Positions 11,881 to 23,900 of a stretch of DNA of 64,000 nucleotides are shown here, one piece after another. The translations under genes were made by a program, and so were the position numbers. The notes under the pieces were generated by a model that saw only the letters and a program-made list of their open reading frames with translations, had not been told where the DNA came from and did no database searches. Origin of the DNA: Symsagittifera roscoffensis (lineage: Eukaryota; Xenacoelomorpha; Acoela; Convolutidae); NCBI RefSeq assembly GCF_963678635.1, contig NC_087065.1:15006019-15070018 (forward strand), written 5' to 3'. Every line of letters begins with the position of its first letter. Position 1 is the first letter of the stretch.

Positions 11881-12712
11881 TTAGTTGTTGTAGTCGAGTT
11901 TGACATAATTCATTGTCTTCTTGGTTATTACATAAGGGAAGTTATAATGGGTTAGTGAATTGGTAATATGATGTCCATGAAAGTGTGAGAAACAGGGCAT
12001 TTTCGTCAACGTTTTTTCGTTGATCGGTGTTGGTATTTTAGTAGTAAGTGTGGGAAGAATGGTAAGCACATTTGTAGAATTTCTTTCGTGTAAGTGTGGA
12101 GTGGATGAACGGAAAACATTCGAGGAGGTCGGGGTTGGGAAGCATTGGGGTATTGGGATGTTTTCGTTCAAATAGTCGGTGGGCTCAGGTTTCTTCAATT
12201 GTAAATGCTGGGTTGGAGGATTCGGAGGATGTAATGGACTGCAATAAGTGATGAATTTTTATTGTGTTAGGATTTTGAAGCTGTTGTTGTAAGGTTATGA
12301 AATTATCAAGTAAGTTTTCGAGTTCTTCATTAACGGGGCTAGGGGGGTCGGGTGGGTCGCTGGTCATCGGGGAGAGAATTAGGGTTGCGTCAGTATGGGA
12401 AGAAGGGGCTGGCGAAGGTTCATTGGAAGTTGGTGTGCGGAGCGGGCGAAAGGGGGGTTGCGAAAAAGTGGATGTGCTGGGCTCGGAATTTTGAAATTCA
12501 TCTAGAGTTTCAATATCAGAACTGTTAAATTGTGAGATGGCATGAAAAACTGTGTGTGTAAACGTATCATCAGAATTCATGCGTGGTGAATTATTAGTGT
12601 ATGATGATGCAGGAGATGGAGTGAGATCAGAGATTGATATGTTGGGAGATTGACGTTGGAGATTAGATGGGTAAGAAAGGGAACGGCTGAGGGATCCAAT
12701 CTGGCGGCTCAT
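11881..12712 (-). pseudogene. Ser/Pro-rich ORFs downstream of the Env-like gene, unknown
   Basis: Two overlapping minus-strand frames. The first (12185-12712, 175 aa) starts with ATG and is low-complexity, rich in Ser, Pro, Thr and Asn, with an acidic segment near its middle (SPVNEELENLLDNFITLQQQ) that could form a short helix. The second (11881-12198, 105 aa) is in another frame and contains a Cys/His segment (PCFSHFHGHHI). They may be one gene broken by a frameshift. Position suggests the last ORF of the gypsy element, but a separate origin is equally possible. Confidence 0.35.
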
Positions 12713-13132
12713 CGTGGGCTAAAAAGATGGTTGTTCTGAGAACGGAAATAAGTGGTATGTGGCTGTTCCATGATTTGTTCATATAATTCTCCTATATTTG
12801 GTTGATGGGCTATTATTATTGAGTAACTGGACTTTGTGGGTAGCTATGACTTGAAGAGATGTGCTCTGTTACGGCTGTATTTCTATAGTTTCGTTGTACT
12901 AAAAAGAACGGTTGGTTATAATGTAAATTGTGTAATTGTGGTGCAGTAGGTGTTGTGTTTTTGTTGTCTTGTGAATTATCATTTGCATTTGGTGAGGCTG
13001 ATAGCTTTTTGTTGTATTCATTTATTGAGCGTCTGGAAAAATTTTGTTAATTGAGGTCAGAAACATTTCAAAAAATCCTGCGAATAAAATGCGTGCTACA
13101 CTTGCTTGTTTGTATTGCCCATATGTTATGAA

Positions 13133-13783
13133 TTACTTTTGATAATGAAAAGAGAAATCCAAAAAATTAAACATTGCGTATAATATAGTTAATCTTTCTA
13201 AGATGTAGTAAGGCCATCCTAAAAAGTCGAGAAGTTCATTATTTACGTTTAGAAAACTAAAAATATTAATAGGTGGAATATCTTGTGGACGGCATTTTTT
13301 ACCGTTTAAATAAACGTAATCTTTTAGATCTTTAAAATATCCACTGTAGTATTGTGTATAGATTTCTGAAAATCCTGCGGTTTTTGCATGTTTTCTTAAA
13401 TTCTGGACAATGGATTGTCTTCGTATTGTATCCATTTTTGTAAGAAGTTCTTGAAATTGTTGTGTGTGGATGTGATGTTGTATATCTGATCTAGAGTATA
13501 TACCTAATGATCGTAAATCTGTTTTTGGGTTTCTAGCAAAAGTTCTGATATTTTCTGATGAAAATTTATTTAATGATGACATAAGTGTAGGATATGGTGT
13601 GAGAAGATAGTATTTATCTTCATCTGGATTTAGCTGTACAACATACATTGTGGCTTGTTTCAGATCCACATGGAATGGCTGTATCCCAAAATAATGTTCG
13701 TATTGAAAGTGTGTCAACAAAATGTACTTTATTTTTGAAGAAAATAGGGATTCTTTTGTAACATCTTTTATCTTCAAAAACAT
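13133..13783 (-). pseudogene. Gypsy Env-like ORF, C-terminal part with membrane anchor (copy B)
   Basis: A 216-residue open frame on the minus strand. It has a long polar ectodomain-like part and ends with a hydrophobic segment (GWPYYILERLTILYAMFNFL) followed by a short tail, as expected of a C-terminal membrane anchor. Minus-strand order is integrase, small membrane ORF, Pro-rich region, then this segment, so it forms the 3' part of the third ORF. The frame is broken on both sides. Known biology: several gypsy lineages carry an env gene captured from viruses. I infer that role here and do not recognise the specific glycoprotein family. Confidence 0.45.
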
Positions 13784-13789
13784 ATAATG

Positions 13790-14940
13790 GTGATACTTTT
13801 TTCGTACATTTGTAATACCATAATATATTTCCTTCGTAGTCTATAAAATTTGATCTGTTCCCTGATAATAAATTCCTGCATCAGGTATTTTAAATACTGC
13901 AAGTGCAAGTGATTGTAAAGTTTGTGTTCGTTCAAGTTCACATAAGTGATGAAGCGTTTCTAGTTCTGATATTGACATTTCTTGAAAAATTCATCTTTTT
14001 TATGGTCCAATTTTATGTCTAAGTAAATAGCACCAAAACAGGTATTGTTCATGAGTGATAGTTCTTGTAAACGTGTGCTGCTTTTGTCTTGTAGGCAAAG
14101 TTTTCCACCAGTATTTTAACCAGTTTTTCAGAAATGTTAGTGGGATATATGATTTTTTGTCATTTTCAATGTGATGCGTTGGATATGGGTTACTTAGTAA
14201 CTTTTCTGTGTGCATGTCAAAAAATTTTTTGTATTCGACAAGAGTTTCTGAGTATTGTGTTTTATAAAGTGGAGTTTTATATTTGCAAGCGAGTTCCGTT
14301 TCGGGGTAGTTTTGAAAACGTGTCAATTTTTTTTTCTATTCGATCTATTTTTTTATAACGATCATTGTTCTGTTGGATTTTATCAGGGCTTACTTTATCA
14401 TAAGGGATTGATTCAATAACTACTTTTGACAAAGTTTTATCATTCTTGCGTGTATTCTTGCAATTTGAAATGTGGTACGCATGTCTCATGGGAATCAAAC
14501 AATAGTTGCTTGTATTCTGGTTGTATCGCAATAACCTTGGTGATTTTTGCAAGGTAATCGTATTTCTTGATATAATATGGTGCAGTCGTTTAAATCTCGT
14601 GTTAATTGTAATTTTTCCAATTGGTTTTTCTAATCAAAAAACATCATTTCTTGATATCCTTTGTTTTTTGTGTCAGCTTTGCAATTAGAAGATGTGTTTT
14701 TTCCAATGTGTGGTATCAATTTTTATCATGGAGATCATAATTTAATCGTTCATGTGCGCCGTGGAACGGGTACTTATTGTCCAATTTTGTATGACCTTGG
14801 TGTCTTTCAAGTTCTGCTTGGAGTGGAGATTCTGGAAAAACTTGAAAATTTAACAATTTTCGGTTTGTGCCTTTAATTTTAATCGTTGAAGTTCGTTTTT
14901 GCAATCTTCAGTGTCAAGGTAAAAAAAGTCTGTCTATATT
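13790..14940 (-). pseudogene. Gypsy Env-like ORF, middle part (copy B)
   Basis: Minus-strand fragments at 14716-14904, 14277-14552 and 14000-14326 match in order, and partly in sequence, the copy A piece at 2280-2606. For example, both carry an NFQVF ... QAELERxQGH block and a CKADTKNxGYQ block. The segment is broken by several frameshifts. A possible coiled-coil stretch rich in Lys, Asp and Ile lies at 14300-14400 (DRYKKIDRIEKKIDTF). Confidence 0.45.
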
Positions 14941-16442
14941 GTTTTGACAGAAAGATTCGAGATTGAGTCTATTTTTGTTTCCATTTGAGACTTGGGAACA
15001 ATGTACTTTTTTCTCTGAGAATGTTGCTGTGAATTTGTATCCTGTTAAGGTTGTAGCTCGGGCTTTTGAATAAAGTGTTGCTACTATATTCGTTGTTTCT
15101 TTTTCTTGTGGTTCGGATTCGCATTGAGTTACTTGGTTATATATGTATGATCATTTTCTTGCCAATCATAGTGTGTGACTAATAAATCTTGAGGTTCTGT
15201 CCGAGGGAAAGGGTTTTTATGATGTATTGGTTCTGAAACAATAAGAGGAGGGAAGATTTGGAGGCAAAAAAAAATTAAAAATACATGTGTAGGATAGTCC
15301 TGAATATTGTTTTCAGAATGTGATGTGTCCAAGTGTCGTTTTTGTATATCTATCGTATTAATAGATCATTTCTGTTGTGATACATGGGGGAGGTAATGAT
15401 TGAGCTGTTATTTTTGGTGGAGCTATGGGGAGAGGGTGATGTACTAAATTGTTTAATTTTATTGTTATCTCAAAATTAGGTATTTAATTGTCTTGTTCAA
15501 GGATTTGTATGTTGTGTTCCTGTATATCTTTGTGAATATGGTGTCTATATTGTAATCTGTTGAGTGCCCAATTATGTAGTCTGTTACTATCAAGATGTTG
15601 ACCAAATAAAGGAGGGGGTTCTACGAATGTATTCCAATCTAATTGTAGGGGAATTTTATTGGTTAAATCTTCCTTATATCTATCGTTAAAGTTTGTAGGA
15701 AAATTTAGAGGAAAGGTTGTTGTTGGGGTTTGATTTATTGTGGAAGGGGTTGAAGGTAGTGATAAAGTTTCTGGTAATGACAAAGACGTATCCGATGAGA
15801 TTTCTATAGGGTCGTTTACCAAGTTTGGTTCACCTTGAGTGAAAGCTTGTGTCATCCAATGTGAGAGACGTTGTGTTGAAGTTGGGGGTTAAAGGGATTT
15901 TCACGAATTTTTTCGGATGTGGGGGTTGATCGTAGGTAATCCGATGATATGTTCGGAGTATTTTGTTATGAGGTAGATTGTAATGGTGGAGGGGTACATT
16001 GAATTGTTTTACTGGAAACAACTAAAGGGTTTGGAGTTGGTGATGAGGGTATATAGAAATGATCTCTGGGAGTTGTAAAATTCTATTACGTCCTGGATAA
16101 ATGATTTGTCTATCTATTGTAGATGTTTGGTTTTGGTTTTAACTAGGTTGTCTTGTTCTATTAAGATCTTGCTGGAGAGAAGGGTAAATAATGTATATTG
16201 CTTCGTATTGTGGTTCGCTTAGAGGTGCGTGACGAACTACAGGTACTAAAGGTTCTGATAAAAATTCGTGTCTTTCCTCAGATGTGTATGGGTTTTCTTG
16301 AAATGAAATACGTGTTGTTGATTTGGGGTTATTTGTCTGACTGTATGTTGGTGTTGTTGGAGATTCCTGGAGTGTCGTAGTCGGTGGGGTTTGTTGTGTT
16401 GGTTGTTGATTAGCAACTTTGAAAAGTTTTTTAAATTTTTAC
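14941..16442 (-). pseudogene. Gypsy Env-like ORF, Pro-rich N-terminal part (copy B)
   Basis: Minus-strand counterpart of 2610-4050. Open pieces at 15484-15855 and 15129-15332 carry the acidic ISSDTSLS stretch, the DWNTFVEPPPLFGQH segment and the TEPQDLLVTHYDWQEN segment also seen in copy A. It is more diverged than the two copies at 2.9-4.5 kb and 6.4-7.9 kb are from each other, so copy B represents a related but distinct subfamily. Confidence 0.45.
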
Positions 16443-16625
16443 TTACGAAGACAATTTATGTTGATTATAATATGCTTCTATGAAATTGATGAAAAGTATT
16501 GTTGCTAGGTTGTTCTTGCCTTTTTTTATACATTTGCATATTGTCAATATTAGGGAGACTAAAAAAGTGAAAAATATCACCTAGAGAAGAAAAATGTCTT
16601 TCTTGTTGAATAGATATCTTAACAT
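16443..16625 (-). pseudogene. Small membrane ORF at the start of the Env-like region (copy B)
   Basis: Third copy of the two-segment membrane ORF, with the ICKCIKKG loop between hydrophobic segments and an NQHKLSS end. One in-frame stop interrupts the first hydrophobic segment. Starts at an ATG matching the start of the other two copies. Confidence 0.5.
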
Positions 16626-17639
16626 TTAGATAGTTGTTGAAATATCGTTCTTGAGGAGGTCATCAAGGCTTTTTGTAGTGAATAAAAAATTGCAAAAACA
16701 GCAAAAAAGTATGAAGAGAATGAGAAATTTTTCGAAGGTGTCTATAATAAAAAATTTAACTGATTGTGCAACAAACCTTTCAGAAATGATTCGTTCTTGC
16801 CGAATTTTTTTCTTTCTTTTTCGAGGCCAAATTTGAGTGTGGTCGGATTGTTTACTAATTTTTGACAATTGGGTTGGATATAGGCATTTTTTGGTGGGGC
16901 AAGTCTTTCTAGTTTTGCTTTCTAGTTTTGTTTTTATTTATGGGATGATCGGGGGTATTAAGGAGTTATTCGTACTCTAGGCTAAATGATCATGTCCTAT
17001 TCTTTCTTTAGGCAAATTTAATATTTTTCTTTAAGGGAAATTTGGAGTGTAAGTTGCGACAATTTGGTTGATATTTGTACTAGTTGATAGGGGAGGGTTT
17101 TGATATTTTGATTATATTTAATTCGGTTGTCAAATATGAGTTTGTTGCTTATTTTTGACCTGGAGGTCTTCCAGTTTATAGCGTTATAATTTTATATATT
17201 TATTTGAAGTCTGCAAAGTGTCGGCTAAAGAAGTGGTGTCAGAATGGGGTAAGGTTTAAATGGTTACTTATTGGCTAAAATTTTTCTAGTTGTTCAAGAG
17301 TGTCAGCATGAATTTTAGAAAAGAGAAGAAAGATTTATTATGTTTTAAAAATTTAAAATGATCAATTAATTATAAGGGTGTTTTCGAAATTCAACTTTCT
17401 TCAATATTTTAGATTGTGGAATGAATGTTTTGTAATCTTTCCGTGGTTGATTTCTAAGTCGCGATGATTGCCGTTGCTGAGATTTTCTTTTATTTCTTGT
17501 GGTAAATTTTTTTCTACCTATTTTCGATTTTTTCTTTGTTTCTGAGGTATTTGTTTATTGCTTATTTCTTAAGATTTTAGTCGGGTGTTTTTTCTTTCTT
17601 TATTTTTGGTTCTAACAATTCTGTTGAACAATTTGCATC
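16626..17639. other. Spacer between integrase and Env-like ORF, no gene seen
   Basis: AT-rich spacer matching the position of 4245-4829 in copy A. Short frames on both strands have no recognisable domains. Confidence 0.4.
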
Positions 17640-19199
17640 ATTTGTTTGTTTTTCATTATTGTCTGAGTTGTTGTGGAGAACTTTGAGTCCTGTAAAGGAG
17701 TATAACTGTGTTAGTTTGCGAAGAGCGTATTCTTTTGGGTAATAGGGTGAAAGATTGTTTCTATGATAAAAAAATTCCTTTTTCTTTGAATCATTAAATT
17801 TAAATGTTACATCAGTGAGTTTTTCAATGATTTGAAATGGTCTTTTTTGGATTGGTTGTAATTTTTTGGATATTACTTTTTGTGTTAGAAAATTTGGTTT
17901 TAAGAAATACGTTCCGATCTTTAGATTTGTAGCTGGTGTTAATCTTGAAATTATTTGGGATTGAACATTTTGTCTTTGTATTAGTTTTTTGGCTATTTTT
18001 TGATATTTTTTTTGTGTTTTTTATCACTGTTTATAATCCATTCGGTATGTGTGCCGGAAGCTAATTTTAAGGTTTGTGGGTGATGAGAATGATCTTCATC
18101 GTGTGTATGTAATGGTCGATTATAAAAAACTGATTCTTTTATAGGTTGGAAATAACCTTGTGTGTTTTTTGAGGAGTTTGCTGTGAACATTATTGGTTTC
18201 CGTGGTTTTTGATATGAAAAATTTCATAGTGTGATAGTCCTAAGCTTGTTGTTATCTGTGAAACATAAGCTAAGGTGAATAATTCTACATCTGTTGACCA
18301 TTCAGTGTATTTTGTATCATTTCCATTTATGATACATCTGACGTATCGTTGTAGTGAACGGTTTATTCCTTCGACTAAACCATTAGTCCATGGGGGCATG
18401 AGACGTTCGTTGTTTGTGTTTAATGTTGTATAGATGGCATAATGTGATGATTTCATTATTTACGAATTCAGTGTCATAATCGGTGACAAGGAATTCTGGT
18501 AATCCAAATTTTACTACCCAATGTTCGTAAATTGTTGTATAGGCATACTCGGCACTACAATGAGGAACCGGGTTGAGTGCGACATAATGTGTTAATGCAA
18601 CAACTATAACCATTATATATGAGTTTTCTTCTGAAGAGGGTGATATCGGTCCGTTTATATCAAATGTGATTCTGTGGTTAAAATATAAACTTTGTCTTTT
18701 CAAACCTTGTTTTTCCGTTATTTGTTACTGATGTGGGTATGGTTTATTTAACTGTCATATTATGCAATCGTTGCTTAATACTTTGATCCAAATTGGTTCA
18801 TTTGGAAATTAAAAAATTTGGAAAAAACTGGAGTATGGTTTTTCTGATCCTGCATGTCTTTTTGTGTTTTAGGAATGTGAAATGTGCAAGGCTAGAAGTA
18901 CCATACTGAGCGGTAAATAAAGTGTTTTAATTCAGTATCTGGTATTCTAAAATATTGGTATTCTCGTTTATAGATGTATTATTAAATTTTCTGAAGTATC
19001 TAAGAAGTGTTTCGTTTTCTAGAATTGTGATGTCTGCTTTTGTGGGTTTTGTTTTATAGTTATGCCAAGACCTTAGTTGTCTAATGACTGGGTCAAGGTT
19101 TTGGTATTTTTGTAGTAGTTCAAGTGTAAATGTTTCTGTGGTTGGCAGAAATAATTTTTCAATTTCTATTTTAGAAAGAGGTATTTTATCTAGGGTCAC
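17640..19199 (-). pseudogene. Ty3/gypsy integrase with upstream linker (copy B)
   Basis: Minus-strand integrase. The linker after RNase H is open at 18927-19199 (90 aa). The zinc-binding region (18720-18900) is decayed. The core at 18383-18703 shows the first catalytic Asp (FDINGP) and the second in a VTDYDTEF motif. The Glu lies in TNGLVEGINRSLQRY in the next frame (18190-18456). C-terminal pieces continue through 17824-18190. At least two frameshifts split the core, so it is inactive. It belongs to the element whose RT is at 19440-20453. Confidence 0.75.
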
Positions 19200-19439
19200 A
19201 TGTTAAAAACTTGATTTATTGTGTATTTTGAATCGATATCTGGGGGTCCTGATAAGTTTTTACTATCAGTTGGATTTTTTTTTCTATTAAAGGGAATAGG
19301 TGTGTCCTATTTACTTTTTGTCCAAGTGATTTTTGTTGTGTTATATTTTTGATCCATGATGAATATGGTATCGGTTTAAATGTAGAGTTTCCCAATAAGG
19401 CTACTTTGTAGTGATTAATTTGGCAATCTAAACATAAAG

Positions 19440-20453
19440 GAAAGCTTGTAAGTTTTTAATTTTGTGCATTTTCAACGTCAGTGCTTACTGCATATTTGCA
19501 TTCTAATCGTGGTGATGTTTCGTCTTTTGCAAGAAAAAACTGAATATTTTGTGGTATTTCTACTGTTGTTTTTCTTGTTAATAATTCAGGTGGTGTGTTT
19601 CTACTGAGTGTGTCTGGCAATGCAAGATTTTTTCTGCAGTCCAAATTATAAGTAGGTTTAGGAATTTCATTAAAATTATTTGAAAACTATAAACTCTGTG
19701 GTTTGGGTTTGATTTTTGTGTAAATAAAAAAAGTATAGGTTTATGGTCTGTAAAAAGAACTATTGGATGTTTTCATCCAAGTATTAAAAATTTATATTCT
19801 GTGAGAGTATATACTTTAGCTTTATTGTTTTGTTGTCTGTGAATGTTATAAAATGGTCTGAGATATAATGCATTTTATAGACGTTTTCATTTAAAAATTC
19901 TGAGATTTTATTTTGATCTGAGGAGTTTGAAGCTTTATGATTGTGTCTATGCGGGATTTTAATAGAGTTATTGTATTGCCTTCAAAAATATGTCCAAGGA
20001 ATTTATCACGAGTGGGGAAAAAATGTGATTTGTCTGAGGCTGCTTTCATGTTTTCTTTAAGTAGTTTTTGGTGTTATTTACCTAATACAAAAGATATTTC
20101 GTTTTTAGTTTTTTACTGCATGAAAACATCGTCTAAACATGTTATGACTGAGTGGTCGAAATAATTTACTCATAAATGCTGAGAATGCTGCTGGTCCTAT
20201 GGAAATTCAATAGAAAAGTCTATTAAGTTCATATTGTTGATTTCCAATAACGAATTGTGTTAAGCGTCCTAATTGTTCATCTAGTGGCAATTGATTGTAT
20301 GCACTGTTCAAGCCAGCTTTTGTAAAGTATTTTCTGTTTGTTTTCGAGAAAATTACTTGAATTAGTTCTATGGGCAAATTACATTTAGATTCATCTATAT
20401 CGTATTGTTGTAATTTGTCTATTAATCTATTGAATTTATCTTTTAAGTGAATT
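19440..20453 (-). pseudogene. Ty3/gypsy reverse transcriptase and RNase H, 3' part
   Basis: From the Polinton boundary at 20453 the minus strand reads RT: LNSAYNQLPLDEQ (motif A region), RLTQFVIGNQQYELNRLFY, then the catalytic LDD within TCLDDVFMQ near 20117-20149. RNase H follows in poor condition, and the ALPDTLSRNTPPELL segment near 19590-19610 is typical of its end. Stops and frameshifts are frequent. The frame is interrupted exactly by the Polinton; the missing N-terminal part of RT lies on the far side, from 37488 upward. Confidence 0.8.
20448..20453. repeat. Polinton target-site duplication, left (TGAATT)
   Basis: The six bases before the left terminus are TGAATT, identical to the six bases after the right terminus at 37482-37487. 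Six-base duplications are the known signature of Polinton integration. Confidence 0.93.
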
Positions 20454-20471
20454 AGTAGTATATGTTGGATG
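20454..20471. repeat. Polinton left terminal inverted repeat
   Basis: AGTAGTATATGTTGGATG, the exact reverse complement of 37464-37481. Similarity stops directly after these 18 bases. Confidence 0.9.
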
Positions 20472-20994
20472 AAGTCAGCCGGGGGGGGTGCGGACCCCCA
20501 TGTGTTAACATAGGCTATAGAGTATCCGGTCCGCACCCTATGTATTAACATAGGCTATGAATATCCCAATGTATTAAGATAGGGAATAGGTTTCCCAATG
20601 TATTAAGATACGAGGTTTCAGATAGTAAGATGGTAAGTTTTTTTTCGGCGCCCAAATTTCCCATGTATAGATTTCCCTATGTATAAGAAATTCATTGTAG
20701 GGAATTGAGAACTCATTAGGGAATAGGATTTCTAATGTATTACGATCTTAGGTTTCAGATGGTAAGATGGTAAGGTTTCAGATGGTAGTTTCAAAAAAAC
20801 TTTGGCACCCGAGTTTTTTAGAGCTCGATTTAGCCAATTTTCCAGATTGTAAATGTTTTTCTAATCAAAAAACATTATAATGTTAACCCAAACGTAGCGT
20901 TTAAAAAGAGTTTTTTCAAAAAAAAATTAATTACAGAGAAAATATATTAATTCACAGCATCGTATACAATTTTACTACAAAATCTCTTACAAAT
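20472..20994. repeat. Left subterminal region with palindromes and GATGGTAAG motifs
   Basis: This stretch has no gene. It contains a stem (20487-20496 with 20528-20537, GGTGCGGACC / GGTCCGCACC). A degenerate repeat of about 40 bp carries TTAACATAGGCTAT at about 20505 and 20545, with weaker forms further on. GTTTCAGATGGTAAG-type motifs lie at 20612-20637 and 20751-20792. The last motif matches, in inverted orientation, 37316-37345 near the right end. It is probably part of what remains of longer terminal repeats. Confidence 0.6.
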
Positions 20995-23900
20995 CTAGAG
21001 GTTTATAATGTATTCCATCACATTCAACTTCCGTTTAGGGTAAAATAAGCTCAGTCCTTTTTTAGTTTGTTCATAAGTTGCGACTGCATGGTTAATCGTT
21101 TTAAATCCTCTATTCGTTGACTTCAAATTCACTGCCTCATCCAGTTCTTTCGATACTTTGCCATTGGTTCATCTCCAGAGTCTTCTAATGCACGTTTGTT
21201 CAGACCTTTACTGCTAAACTTATACTTTTGACTTTTACTATCGTAACAGCAATAGGTTTTACTACACAGGCATAACATTTCGGTGCATCTGAACTCCTCC
21301 TCGAACAATCCTGGTTCTCTCTTGTCATGTTTCTTATGTTTAGAACAGCAAGTACGGGGAAAAAAGTTGTTTTTTGCATCTGCTCTGAAATCGTCTCGAC
21401 AGTCCTTGCTTCGCCTTTCAGTCCATTCTGCTCGCTTGCTGGGAAGGATACAATCATCTAAATCTTCTTCTGCCAAAGCCAAATAGAGGGAATCTGTATC
21501 CATTTCGAGTTCTTCGAATTTTTTTAAATCGCAAAATTCATCGAAAAAGTTATAAAACAACTCCAACATTCTCAGCTTGGCATACTGTAGTATAAAGAAT
21601 CCTACTATAATTGGTTCACGATGCTCTATAGTAGATTTAACAAGTTCCACTTCATACAAATCTTTAGCTACGATATTAAGTCTCTTGATGAATTGGTTAT
21701 TGATAGCTTTGTGGGTTTTTTTGTCTCCAAGATATTTTGTCATTGTATGTTTTGATCTGTCCATTATTTGATAGCCGTAGGAATTGTTTCCTGGACGTTT
21801 CATTGTTTGGGCTACTACGCCAGATAATGGATTTTCATCGCCGGCTCGCCTAGCATCAACAACAGACTGAACAAAACTCTTGAATACTTTATGCGGTGTG
21901 TATTGTAGAAAACGATGAATTTTTGTACACTATAGTCCTAGATCCCAGTAAAAATTGAAAAGTGGTGTGATCAGCGTTCCATTGGTCAATATGAAGCTCG
22001 ATATCAACAGTCTTTGCAATTGTTTTAACAAATCGTTTTCTTCCGCGTTGTCTTCATATATTCACCAATATCGTTTCTGGAAACATCAATATTTTTGAAA
22101 ATAGAAGGGAAATTGGAAAATTTTGCTTTAAGCTCATCTGGAACACTCAGATCGCATTGCACGTAGCCGAACAATTTTTCATTTCTAATATTTTGCACTA
22201 GTGAATTGGCAGAAAGAGGTCTTTTGAAGGGAAAGTGAGTTCTAACGTGATTTTTCACGTCTACGTTGTTTTTAAATTGATCCTACCAGCTACACTCCCA
22301 CATTTCTTCTCTAGTGTATCCTTTTTCTCGAATGTAATCTTTTCGAAGCTCATCCATTTCTCTTTTCTTGGTTCCTCGTTTGATATCATCATCAGTTAGG
22401 CTCGGTCTAGCTTCTTGACGAGGACAAAAATGGAAATACAACCCATTGCTTCAAAGACAGTATTACAATGGTTGCAATAACCATCAACACTAAAGCAATC
22501 AGTTTTCCTGTAGTGTAGTAACTCTCAATTTTACATTCAGGTCTGGCTGCTTGAAAGTATGAGATGGCCATATTTTAAATGTTCGAACTCGATTTTGCCT
22601 TGCCTTGAATTTTTGTGTTTCTTCATCGTAGTCCCATCTCGTATACAAATCTGTGGGCCTATCCTGACACATAGAATAACGATAGAGTTGAATAGCATCA
22701 ATCCAAACGATTGATTTACACAAATTTTTTGATTTTCGAATAAAGGTTTCATTTACTACTGCTTTCCCTGTGAAAAAAATTGATGGACCACCGTTCATAT
22801 CTTCCCGTATTTTTTCAAGAAAATCACTATCACTCGAAAAGAATGGGTAAAACGTATAGTCGGTTGATTTGTGTAGACAGATGTTGGCTAGATTCGGTAG
22901 TGTGCAGCCGAGCTTTAACATATCTATCCCTTTGTCATGATAAAATTCAATCATTTTCTGCATACCATCAAGGGTAGGAACAACATCTTTGTTGTTTTAC
23001 CATCGTAGAAAGTCGCATAATGTTGTCATCTTTTCCTGTTCCCAGATAGATTTAAGGTAGTTGTAGTTTTCCAATCCCGTAGCTGGTTTGGTTTTGAGAC
23101 CGAGTTTTTTCAAGGCTTCCTTTTCAGTTATCCCAGTGTTAGGAAGTTTTTGATACTCATCAAACTCTTTATCGAGAGGGTTACTATTCTTCAGTTTGCT
23201 GTAGAAGTCATCATACGAGGGTAGTTGTTGTTCATCAAGCTTGTTCGGAGTATCAAACCACTCGTATGGAAAGTATCTTTTCAGCTCACTGGTTTTGTAA
23301 GCTTTTAGAAAAGAGTCTAAGGTAGTAGCTCCATCCAAAAACTTCATAATGTCCAGAAGCTGAACATCTCCAAATTTGAAGGAAACAAAGTCGTTTGCTT
23401 TCTTGATAACTGAAGGTTCAATTTTTTTTTCGTTGATAAGGTAGGGAATGAGGTATGGTTTAATTAGGTTAATATCATACCGACCACTGTTGAATTCAAA
23501 TACTGGTAGAGTATTGGTGTATCTCTCTAGATGTTGGATAAAATCAATCAATTGGTTTTTTTGAATCCTGAGAAAGTGAGTGGATGCGTCTGTTTCTTCC
23601 TCATTCTCGATACATTCATCTTCGTACTCTCTTGCTTCAATCTTGTTGAAACTAACTCGTTCATTAAGTATGCTGAAAATTGTGTGTAATCGCTTTTTGA
23701 TGTTATTTTAAATTTCCAGACACTTTGATTGCATTTCGGTTTTATTTTTTTCGGCTAACAACTCCAAGTTTGCTACAAAGTCAATAATGAGGGATTGTGG
23801 ATCTTTGTCACACAAAAAAATGGGTTTGTCAAGCAAATTGGATGAAATTGACACTGATATGGGTTCATGCTTCCCGATCCAAGTTATTGTTTCGGTTGGT

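Larger units (their letters stand above)
11881..20453 (-). mobile_element. 3' half of an Env-bearing Ty3/gypsy retrotransposon
   Basis: Minus-strand order RT, RNase H, integrase, spacer, membrane ORF, Env-like ORF, tail ORF. Its 5' half (gag, protease, start of RT) lies beyond the Polinton. I could not define the 3' LTR by eye; it would be expected near or below 11.9 kb. Confidence 0.65.

Noticed and set aside
20480-20551. N-terminal extension of the RT open frame up to 20551
   Set aside because: Bases from 20454 onward are Polinton terminal sequence that happens to stay open in the RT frame.
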